DNA of 64,000 bases from Rhodothermaceae bacterium (GTDB lineage Bacteria > Bacteroidota > Rhodothermia > Rhodothermales > Bin80): positions 26,883 to 90,882 of the forward strand of contig VXLY01000112.1 in NCBI GenBank assembly GCA_009841335.1, read 5' to 3'. Positions 18,159 through 26,218 of the stretch are shown here, piece by piece; positions within the stretch are counted from its first letter, which is position 1, and every line of letters begins with the position of its first letter. The translations under genes and the position numbers were made by a program. The notes under the pieces were generated by a model. It saw only the letters and a list, made by a program, of their open reading frames with translations. It did not search any database and was not told the origin of the DNA.

Positions 18159-20822
18159 CTACATAGACAGCAGATTGGCAAGCAGCCGATATGCGCCAGC
18201 CACCGAATAGGGTACCTGTCGGTGTAACGCCAACGCACAGTAGGTATAGTGTCCCTGTCCATAATCTGCTACAAGGAACGCTCCCCGCTGGGGCTCCTGA
18301 CCAGTATCATTCATTTCAATTAGCGGTGTATAGGCACCATCCCACTCAGTGAAGAATTTGGATCCGCGCTGCTCGACCCAGCCATCAAAATCCGCCCCGG
18401 TGATCGGGTTAGGCCCCGCAAGCACCGGGTGGTCGGGTGCAAGAATGGTCACCGGGGCATCTTCCTCGGAAACCTCCTCAGCGCCTCTGGGCAGTTGGGC
18501 AGATATAGGTGCCATCTGGTCCGGGACAAACTCCTGGGTCTGGTAGAGCACAATCAAATTGCCTCCAGCATGCGCATATTCCAACAGCCGACGGTTGTTG
18601 GTTAGCAGGTCTTGTCGTACAGCATAAGCGCGCGTGCCGATCACAATCGCATCAAATTCACTTAAAGTGCCACTGGCCAGGTCAGCTTCTTGCAGTAGCG
18701 TTACGGCGGCCCCCAACTGCTGAATGGCTGAAGGAACTTCATCTCCAACCCCCATTACATAGCCGACATTCAAGTCCGGGGAAATGTCTACTTGAAGTCC
18801 GGTAACCTGTGTGGTGGCCTCGCGAAACAAGTACCGCGTTTCCATATGGCTGTGTCGGATAACCTGGTAACCCTCCGATATGGTGGCATCTCCCACGTGC
18901 GCTACAGCCCGTACATCATAAACATGACCAGCTTCCAGGTCCGGCACATGGACTTCGAAGGAGAAGAGCTGACGTTCTCCGGCCTGCGCGAAGGTCAGCT
19001 CATGACTGGGCGGGCTGGCTGTCCAGCCTTCGGGCAGCTGAAGGTCCATAGAACCGACAGTACCGCCAGGGACATTGTTAATTATCTCAGTGGAGACGGT
19101 AAACTGACTGCCTGAGACCTGTGGGATTACGATTCGGTGGGCTGGCGACACATTGACCACCAGCGCAGGCATCACGTGCAGCTTTCGCATGACGTATCCG
19201 TACGGCAGATTCGCCTCACGGGTTTGGACATCGCGCACCAGATGAATAGGTACCCCCATGATATTTAGGCTAGCCACTGCCTGCAGACCTGCAGGCCGGG
19301 TCGGCTGGTGCTTCCAACGCGGGTCGTGCCACTGGAAATGGTTCTCCTTCACGCTGTTGCGAAAAAAATAGGGCCGTGCATACGGGGCATCGTCGGGCAC
19401 CGCTGCCGCAAATACCACTTGGTGGAACGGCGTTGACTGTCTTACCTCACTGCTGATCTGCCAGTCGTCCTGTGATAGCCCGGTCGGATCTTTGATGGTC
19501 ATCGCGACGGCATCAGCGGCAATGTCGGCCGGGATAGAGAGTCGCGCGTCAATCTCAAAGGACTGCCCGCGTACGACGGGTCCCATGGTGGATGGAGCCT
19601 GCCAGAAGCTCGAAACCGGCGGCGTACCTGTCGGCTGAGCCGTAGCCGTGAACGCAAGGCCTACGGCCGTGGCGATTGCGTGCTGAAACTGCTCCTCCTT
19701 GATCTGCAGCATGAAGGCTGATTCGGAATCCTCAGGCAACAGGCTCAGGAGCTCACGTGTCTTGGCCAGACCGGCCATCAGATCGCCGACCACGGCATCA
19801 GGGTGGCCCGGGCGGGCGGCCATGAGGGCATCGTGAACATGTGCAGCAATCTCATCGAGCAGAGTAGCCCCACCTTCTGGAGGTGCTTCACCGGTCAATT
19901 CAAACAACCCGGCCAGCGTCACATTCAGTCCGTCAAAGAAGCTGGACTCAGCCTCCGCTCCCGGTTCTGACAGGCGCTCATAGTAGTATGGCACGGGGCC
20001 AAGAGTAGTACGCGTACGGCCGCTGGTCTGCGAACGCTGCAGACTTAGTCCATACATGCCAAAGTTATAGTAGGAATCACCCAGCCAGGGACTGTGCTGA
20101 CCGGCATCGAAGTTCATGTTCCAGGGCTCATTTTCCCGTACACCGCCACGGTACAACTTGTGCACTTTCCACGGCCGCAATCCCTCCTCGGTAATCTGCT
20201 CGGGAAACCGTTCAGGGTCTGCCGCCGCCGCCACGGCATCAGGCGTTATCTGGCCAACAGCCACATGGTTGCCATGCCCATCCCGGGTTGACCCGTGAAA
20301 TCTGGAAATCACCACTACCGGGCGATCCATGCGAATGACCCGAACCATGTCGGAAAGTACTCGCTCCACATCCCAGCTCTTGAGGGATTCTTCAAGTGTT
20401 TTTGAATAGCCGTAGTCCACCGCGCTCGAAAAATAGAGTCCATCCAACCCATAGTAGCGCCCTGCAAGCCGCAGTTCCTCGGTACGGATCAAACCGAGGC
20501 CATCAAATAGTTCAGGCCCAATGGCATTGGCCCCAGCTTCACCCCGATTGATGGACATCAGAGAAACCCTAGCGCCGGCACCACGACTTAGGTATGTCAA
20601 AAGCCCAGCGTGCTCATCGTCCGGATGGGCTACCGTATGCAGCATGCTTGCTGTAGTGGACAACTTCAGCAGCTGCTGCCACAAACCGGTACTTCCGCGG
20701 TCCACATCGAGTAGAGGGCCGCCCTCAGTACTCAGCGTGCTATTGAGTGCCTGTTCCTGCGCAATCGTCACAGGCACACAGATAAGACAGGCAAGACAGA
20801 AAGTAGTCAACAGACGAAGCAT
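18159..20822 (-). CDS. Secreted PIG-L (LmbE-like) deacetylase with C-terminal GATase-like domain
   Basis: An 887-residue protein with a Sec signal (cleavage near TIAQ). The zinc motif HPDDEH is at residues 66-71 and the second part of the PIG-L fold includes RTEELRLAG and ISRFHGSTRDGHGNH (further metal and catalytic His). PIG-L enzymes remove N-acetyl groups from GlcNAc-containing substrates. The middle is beta-rich, and the last ~200 residues resemble a class I glutamine-amidotransferase-like or ThuA-like fold (FDAIVIGTRAY ... HAGGNLIVLYQ). The family usually has ~250 residues, so this is one of the long exported multidomain versions. Its upstream region carries the second copy of the A-B repeat. 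Export plus nearby SusCD suggests glycan processing outside the cytoplasm; the substrate is not known. Confidence 0.9.
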   Translation of the reverse strand: MLRLLTTFCLACLICVPVTIAQEQALNSTLSTEGGPLLDVDRGSTGLWQQLLKLSTTASMLHTVAHPDDEHAGLLTYLSRGAGARVSLMSINRGEAGANAIGPELFDGLGLIRTEELRLAGRYYGLDGLYFSSAVDYGYSKTLEESLKSWDVERVLSDMVRVIRMDRPVVVISRFHGSTRDGHGNHVAVGQITPDAVAAAADPERFPEQITEEGLRPWKVHKLYRGGVRENEPWNMNFDAGQHSPWLGDSYYNFGMYGLSLQRSQTSGRTRTTLGPVPYYYERLSEPGAEAESSFFDGLNVTLAGLFELTGEAPPEGGATLLDEIAAHVHDALMAARPGHPDAVVGDLMAGLAKTRELLSLLPEDSESAFMLQIKEEQFQHAIATAVGLAFTATAQPTGTPPVSSFWQAPSTMGPVVRGQSFEIDARLSIPADIAADAVAMTIKDPTGLSQDDWQISSEVRQSTPFHQVVFAAAVPDDAPYARPYFFRNSVKENHFQWHDPRWKHQPTRPAGLQAVASLNIMGVPIHLVRDVQTREANLPYGYVMRKLHVMPALVVNVSPAHRIVIPQVSGSQFTVSTEIINNVPGGTVGSMDLQLPEGWTASPPSHELTFAQAGERQLFSFEVHVPDLEAGHVYDVRAVAHVGDATISEGYQVIRHSHMETRYLFREATTQVTGLQVDISPDLNVGYVMGVGDEVPSAIQQLGAAVTLLQEADLASGTLSEFDAIVIGTRAYAVRQDLLTNNRRLLEYAHAGGNLIVLYQTQEFVPDQMAPISAQLPRGAEEVSEEDAPVTILAPDHPVLAGPNPITGADFDGWVEQRGSKFFTEWDGAYTPLIEMNDTGQEPQRGAFLVADYGQGHYTYCALALHRQVPYSVAGAYRLLANLLSM

Positions 20823-20857
20823 CGCGTTATTGATTTGGGGAGTTGTAAATAGACGTA

Positions 20858-21180
20858 AAATCTTGGACGTGAAGTCATGTATAAGAAGATACGTAACTGC
20901 TCAAAGAGAATGGCATCGTGAACGAGGGGAATGGCCGTGGGCGTATCCACAGGAAAGGGATTACTGTGATTCAAGAGGCTCAATAGTTTCCCGATGCGAA
21001 AACGGTTAGAATATGGATTGACCGTATCGTGCGGTCGAACAGTCATGCATGCCCACGATCTGAAAGAAGCTTATAGAAATCAGTAGGTGGCCCTATCTGA
21101 CTTGGTTTTTGCGATTTACTTGGAGTTGACCAGCTAAAAAGAAATTTCCAGTACTATGTTGTACCGGGGCATTGGGGTTC
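20858..21180. repeat. Dispersed non-coding repeat, blocks A and B contiguous (copy 2)
   Basis: 20858-21040 matches block A at 10588-10772, and 21050-21180 matches block B at 12520-12645, here side by side. Read on the minus strand the order is B, A, then the PIG-L gene 35 bases further on. The contiguous form suggests that copy 1 was split by the propeller gene. The rest of the gap to 21470 holds nothing recognisable. Confidence 0.68.
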
Positions 21181-21470
21181 GCAGACAATGGTGTGATACA
21201 TGCTGCAGAGAATCCGCGCGGCATTTTCGACCAAGCGTTCAAGACATTACCGGACCGATCGAAGAAGATGAATCATTTTTCCTGATATGACTTAATTTCA
21301 CTGTTGCGTACAACGACGGGAACGCATACTTGAGGGAGACGATTTGAGAAAAAGTCTAATCACTCAGGAGCGATGTTCGCTGTCATGCATCGATAGGACA
21401 ACAAATTGGTTGGGTTTGCATGTATACTCGATATAGAATGTGATCTTCCGCCATTGCATACTATTCCCAA

Positions 21471-22235
21471 ATGGATTTCAGATCGGAGGTCTGTCGAGAG
21501 CTTCTGGAGCTTGCACATTTTTTAGGAGATGCCCGACAGATGGCAATTTTTGGAGAGGGCAATGTGTCGGGCAAGTTGGATTCAGAGTTCTTACTTGTCA
21601 AGGCTAGTGGTACTTCTCTCTCCACACTGACCGCTGAAGAATTGGTCAAGGTCGCGGCGCGTTCGCTCGTTGATGCGGTTATGGATGAGACATTGATTAC
21701 GGATGAAGAGGCCAATGAGTTGCTTCTGGATTCCCTCCAGTACCCATCTGCGCTCAAGCCCTCTGTGGAGTCCATGTTTCATGCCTGGCTACTTACGCTG
21801 CCCGGTGTAGCTTATGTTGGGCATGTACATGCCAGGGCAGTCAGTGCCCTTATGTGTTCACCGCACGCAGAGAAGTTTGCTTTACATCGACTGGTTCCTG
21901 ATCAGGTCGTTTATACCGGCCCCTCATCGGTGATCGTACCCTATGTAGATCCCGGTATAGTGCTTGCTCGTCATATCAGGGAGGCCGTTGGCACTTATCG
22001 TAGCGCCACTGGTCATGTGCCCAAGACCATATTGCTAAAAAATCACGGGATTATAGCGTTGGGTGGGACAGCACAGGAGGTCGCAGCCGCACTTTCCATG
22101 GCCGAAAAAGCTGCGCGTATATACCTTGATGCAGCAGTATTGGGGCCTCCGATCTTTATGGAGGCATCGGAGGTGGTACGCATAGCGGGTCGCAGTGACG
22201 AACATTATCGGCAGGCTATGCTTTCCCGTAAATAA
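21471..22235 (+). CDS. Class II aldolase/adducin family protein
   Basis: A 254-residue cytoplasmic protein of the fold used by L-fuculose- and L-rhamnulose-phosphate aldolases. Visible motifs are FGEGNVSGK (phosphate-binding region), LVKASGTSL, the zinc-binding GHVHAR and KNHGIIALGG near the C-terminus with a third His. Class II aldolases use zinc to cleave ketose phosphates, and one branch has decarboxylase or epimerase activity, so the reaction is not fixed. The following gene is a two-domain aldolase/dehydrogenase 181 bases downstream on the same strand, so they may share a pathway for 6-deoxy sugars. The ATG at 21471 lacks a strong ribosome binding site. Confidence 0.88.
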   Translation: MDFRSEVCRELLELAHFLGDARQMAIFGEGNVSGKLDSEFLLVKASGTSLSTLTAEELVKVAARSLVDAVMDETLITDEEANELLLDSLQYPSALKPSVESMFHAWLLTLPGVAYVGHVHARAVSALMCSPHAEKFALHRLVPDQVVYTGPSSVIVPYVDPGIVLARHIREAVGTYRSATGHVPKTILLKNHGIIALGGTAQEVAAALSMAEKAARIYLDAAVLGPPIFMEASEVVRIAGRSDEHYRQAMLSRK

Positions 22236-22416
22236 TTCCTCAATGAAGCAGCGTTATTCTCTGGTATATATGGATCGTGCATTCAACCTCTTTACATGTA
22301 GTGCCGGGATTGATCAATTGACGCCCGGTCGGACCGACGCCGCTTCTCGCACATTCCGGATGTTCCATCATATTCCGTAATGCCAGTGGGTTTATCGACC
22401 ATCAAAACTTATACAC

Positions 22417-24618
22417 ATGTCTCTGCCCGTTCCTGAATCTCCTGTTTTCAAATACATCACCGATCGCTGGGAGGACCATGTCGCAAATAAGTTGGATCCC
22501 GTGGAGCGTCTTATCTATCGCTCAAACTTGTTAGGGCAGGATTGGCGGATCACCAATACGGGTGGCGGCAACACCTCCACCAAACTCAAAGAGAAAGATC
22601 CTCTGACCGGGGAGAGGGTGTCCGTGATGTGGATCAAGGGGTCGGGCGGTGATCTCCGGACTGCCACACGGAAGAATTTTGCATCCTTGTATCAGGATCA
22701 ATTGCTTGCGCTTCAGAAGCTGTACGCCAGCGAGTCTTCACGAGGAGTAAAATCAGCGGCCGAAGATGCAATGGTTGCGGCGTACAAGCATTGTGTATTC
22801 AATCTAAATTCCCGGGCGCCCTCTATTGATACGCCGTTACACAGTTTTGTACCATTCTCGCATGTGGATCACTCGCACCCAGTTGCCTGCATCGCACTGG
22901 CGACAGCCGCGGATGGCCCTGCACTCACACATGAGATCTATGGAACGGACGTGATCTGGGTTGACTGGCAGCGGCCGGGTTTTGAGCTTGGCTTAAAGCT
23001 GCAGGCCGTTTGTGCAGAATACCCAGAAGCAAAAGGCGTATTGCTGGGAGGGCATGGCCTGATCAATTGGGCAGAGAGTGATAAAGCCTGCTATCATCTC
23101 AGTCTGGAACTTGCCGACCGCGCAGAAGTCTTTCTTGCTGACAGGGGAGCGGGTACATATGCGTTTGGCGGGGTGCGCCACACGCCGTTAAATGAGGCGG
23201 CACGTACCTCTGCACTTGTGGATGTTCTGCCGTGGTTGCGAGGAAAAGTCAGTCAGCATAAACGCTGCATTGCTACACTGGAACTGGATCCACACGTAGT
23301 TGATTTTGTGAATTCTGAAGATGCGCCGCGCCTGGCGGAGTTGGGGACATCCTGCCCAGATCATTTCCTGCGTACCAAAATCAAGCCACTTTATGTGGAG
23401 TGGGATCCAGGGCAGGGGGATGTTGATGCCCTGAAAGCAGCACTTGCTAACGGCCTTGAGCAGTATCGAAAGGACTATGCAGCTTACTACGCCGCCCATC
23501 GACATGCGGACTCCCCACCTATAAGGACGGTAGAACCCACGGTTGCGCTGATTCCGGGAATTGGTCTTGTTGCCTGGGGTAAGTCAAAGAGTGAGAGCCG
23601 TGTAACAGCAGAATTTTATCGTGCAGCCATCGGTGTCATGCAAGGTGCCGAGGTGGTTTCGACGTACACGGCGCTACCGAGACAGGAGGCCTTTGATATC
23701 GAGTATTGGTCACTGGAAGAGGCCAAGCTTCGCCGAATGCCGCAGGAAAAGGGATTCGCGGGCCAGGTGGTGGTCATCTTTGGCGCAGGAAGTGGAATTG
23801 GCAGGGAAACAGCAATCCGTATGGTGGCAGAAGGGGCGAATATCGTTGCCGTTGATCTCAACGAATCTGCGGCAAAAGAGGTAAGCGATACTATCCTGCA
23901 ATCCGTCGGGATGGGGATCGGTGTTGCAGGAACGGGAGTGTCAGGATGCGGAAATGCGATTGGTCTGGGTTGCGATATTACGGAGCGCACCTCCGTTCGA
24001 CAGGTGATGGAAACCACGATTCTGGCTTATGGTGGACTGGATCATGTGATCATCACAGCAGGGATGTTTCCAGGAACCGACGCAGCGGGGGTTGTTCCGG
24101 ATGCAGCATGGGACAAAACGTTTGCTGTAAATGTGAAGGGATCCTACATCGTGGCCAGTGAAGCGGCAAAGACGTGGGAGGCGCAGCAGTTACGGGGGAG
24201 CCTCGTACTGACTGGAAGCGTTAATGGAGTCGTTCCCAAGTCAGGGAGTATGGCTTATGACACAAGCAAGAGCGCGCTTAATCATCTGGTACGCGAACTT
24301 GCAGTTGCCTACGCTCCCCTGATTCGCGTTAACGGGATTGCGCCTGCGACGGTTATCGCAGGCAGCAGCATGTTCGGACGTGAACGTGTAATCCGTTCTT
24401 TACGCAAGTACGGGCTGCCCTGCAGCTCCAATGAATCCACGGATACCTTGCGCGAGCGCCTAGCTGATTTTTATGCGGGGCGAACGCTTACGGATCAGCG
24501 AGTGACCGCCAGAGATCAGGCGGAAGCGGTAATACTTTTGGCGAGCAGAAAGCTTGGAAAAACCACAGGACAGATCCTGAACGTCGATGGCGGGCTTGAA
24601 GGAGCATTCCTTCGCTAA
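22417..24618 (+). CDS. Bifunctional rhamnulose-1-phosphate aldolase / short-chain dehydrogenase
   Basis: A 733-residue fusion. Residues 1-~430 are a class II aldolase domain (NTGGGNTSTK, VMWIKGSGGDL, SHVDHSHPVAC with zinc His residues, GVLLGGHGLI). Residues ~445-733 are a short-chain dehydrogenase: nucleotide-binding GAGSGIG near 456, then Tyr614 and Lys618 in YDTSK, and NVDGG at the end. This arrangement is known from RhaEW/YuxG-type enzymes, which split L-rhamnulose-1-phosphate into DHAP and L-lactaldehyde and oxidise the lactaldehyde to lactate. Here the usual NAG motif reads TAG and there is a Gly-rich insert after the second strand. Length matches the family. No isomerase or kinase of the pathway is in the window. 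Confidence 0.9.
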   Translation: MSLPVPESPVFKYITDRWEDHVANKLDPVERLIYRSNLLGQDWRITNTGGGNTSTKLKEKDPLTGERVSVMWIKGSGGDLRTATRKNFASLYQDQLLALQKLYASESSRGVKSAAEDAMVAAYKHCVFNLNSRAPSIDTPLHSFVPFSHVDHSHPVACIALATAADGPALTHEIYGTDVIWVDWQRPGFELGLKLQAVCAEYPEAKGVLLGGHGLINWAESDKACYHLSLELADRAEVFLADRGAGTYAFGGVRHTPLNEAARTSALVDVLPWLRGKVSQHKRCIATLELDPHVVDFVNSEDAPRLAELGTSCPDHFLRTKIKPLYVEWDPGQGDVDALKAALANGLEQYRKDYAAYYAAHRHADSPPIRTVEPTVALIPGIGLVAWGKSKSESRVTAEFYRAAIGVMQGAEVVSTYTALPRQEAFDIEYWSLEEAKLRRMPQEKGFAGQVVVIFGAGSGIGRETAIRMVAEGANIVAVDLNESAAKEVSDTILQSVGMGIGVAGTGVSGCGNAIGLGCDITERTSVRQVMETTILAYGGLDHVIITAGMFPGTDAAGVVPDAAWDKTFAVNVKGSYIVASEAAKTWEAQQLRGSLVLTGSVNGVVPKSGSMAYDTSKSALNHLVRELAVAYAPLIRVNGIAPATVIAGSSMFGRERVIRSLRKYGLPCSSNESTDTLRERLADFYAGRTLTDQRVTARDQAEAVILLASRKLGKTTGQILNVDGGLEGAFLR

Positions 24619-25592
24619 TGTCCAAGTATACGATGTGGAACATAAGGGGCCTCCAGCAGGGCTACTTCCTCGGCAGAGAGTTCAAGCGAAAGACTGCGAA
24701 CAGCACTTTCCAGGTGGGAGATTCTGGACACTCCGACGATGGGTGCCGTTACCCCTTGTTTTGACAATAGCCACGCCATGGCTATTTCTGCGGGTGGCTC
24801 GCCACGCTCATCGGCGAGTTCCCGCAGCGCTTGAATGACATGTGCGTCCTCGGGGGCGGTATAGCGTTCATGCATTAGCTCATCACTCCTTGCGCGTGCC
24901 GTTGAGAGTGGATCTTCGAGAGACTCCGCGCGGGCGAGTAAACCGCGGGCCAGGGGAGACCAGGGCAAAACGGCCAGTCCCTCTTCCTGGCAGAGGGGGA
25001 TCATTTCCCGCTCCTCCTCGCGATACAGGAGGTTATAGTGGTTTTGCATACTGACAAACCGGGTCCACCCATTGAGCGCAGCAGTACCGAGCATGCGAGC
25101 CAATTGCCAGGCGTACATGCTTGAAGCCCCTATATAGCGTACTTTACCATCCCGGACGAGCAGGTCCAGAGCGGCAAGGGTTTCATCAATAGGCGTGTTC
25201 ACATCATAGCGATGAATCTGATACAGATCAATCGTTTCGACACCCAGTCTGCGCAGGCTGGCTTCGCATGACTGGACGATGTTCTTTCTTGAGAGTCCTC
25301 CAGAATTGGGGGCATCCCGAAGGGGAAAGAAAACTTTTGAGGCTAGCACGATTTCATTCATGTTGCCGTAGCGTTTGAGTGCACGGCCTGTGATTTCCTC
25401 ACTAACACCATTGGAATAAATGTCAGCGGTATCAAAGAAGTTGATACCGAGCTCAATGGCGCGCCTGAAAAATGGCTGAGAGGCCTCCTCATCCAACAGC
25501 CAGGGCTGCCAGGATCGATCTCCGAAAGACATGCATCCAAGTGCAAGGCGCGAAACGGTGAGGCCTGTATTTCCCAAACGGGTGTATTGCAT
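24615..25592 (-). CDS. Aldo/keto reductase
   Basis: A 325-residue NADPH-dependent oxidoreductase with a TIM-barrel fold. The family motifs are present: GLTVSRLALGCMSFG, the catalytic-site region INFFDTADIYSNG (Asp and Tyr), a Lys in LASKVFFP, IDLYQIHRYD and the C-terminal cofactor-binding TAPIVGVSRISHLESAV. It is closest to the Tas/YajO/YghZ-like group. It converges with the bifunctional aldolase gene and overlaps its stop by 4 bases. If that gene makes lactaldehyde, this enzyme could reduce it to 1,2-propanediol; that is inference. Family assignment is firm. Confidence 0.93.
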   Translation of the reverse strand: MQYTRLGNTGLTVSRLALGCMSFGDRSWQPWLLDEEASQPFFRRAIELGINFFDTADIYSNGVSEEITGRALKRYGNMNEIVLASKVFFPLRDAPNSGGLSRKNIVQSCEASLRRLGVETIDLYQIHRYDVNTPIDETLAALDLLVRDGKVRYIGASSMYAWQLARMLGTAALNGWTRFVSMQNHYNLLYREEEREMIPLCQEEGLAVLPWSPLARGLLARAESLEDPLSTARARSDELMHERYTAPEDAHVIQALRELADERGEPPAEIAMAWLLSKQGVTAPIVGVSRISHLESAVRSLSLELSAEEVALLEAPYVPHRILGH

Positions 25593-25613
25593 GGTAGAGC
25601 CCAGAATAAGGTG

Positions 25614-25925
25614 CTAAGATTGTGGCGCGTCAAGGTCCAAGTTACGGCATATAAAGAGGAAAGCAGATTGGAGATTATCGAATTTTCTGTAACCTCTCCC
25701 GATGATTTGCACTTCCTGGATTGTCTCGTGGAATCCGACAATGTATAAATCATTGAGCTGAAGCCAATTCAGGTAGCGCCAGCTGTGCGCCATTCGGTGA
25801 TCGTGCAACGTTTCTTGTTCCCCAGTCTCAGAACAAACCCGTGCATTACCTGAATTAGGAAACGTGCGTATGATCCTGCTAACCACGCTCATCGAACACC
25901 GGTTTATCCATCTCCCATCCACCAT
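25614..25925 (-). pseudogene. Internally deleted ISL3-family transposase remnant
   Basis: An intact 103-residue frame joins two distant pieces of an ISL3-type transposase. The N-terminal zinc-finger region looks like CSETGEQETLHDHR followed by SWRYLNWLQL (family pattern C..CGE..xHDxR..xWRxLxxxQ). The end looks like the extreme C-terminus (IQEVQ ... GRGYRKFDNL ... LDL). The catalytic DDE core of ~300 residues is missing. No terminal inverted repeats were found. A related C-terminal fragment is at 49224-49346. The ISL3 call is from remembered family patterns. Confidence 0.6.
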
Positions 25926-26218
25926 TCATACCTGTTGCTCCTAAGCTCTGTACGCAACGCGGACGCGGCTTAGGGAAGAGGTACTCCCCGAAGATGATAT
26001 TGCAAAAAAGCAGGGTTGGAGAGCCTCCTCTAATACTTCGTTAACAGAAGCCAACAAAGGGGTCAAACTGTTTTGTTTTTCTGAAGATTGGAAACTCAGT
26101 ATAAAAAAAGTTGTATATTTCTTCCATGTTTTCTAAAACGGTCAACCCGCTGCAAGGGTAACGATCGGTGGTTTTCAGAGGTGTCATTCAGCAATCAGCA
26201 TTAGACAGAGGTATTTCA

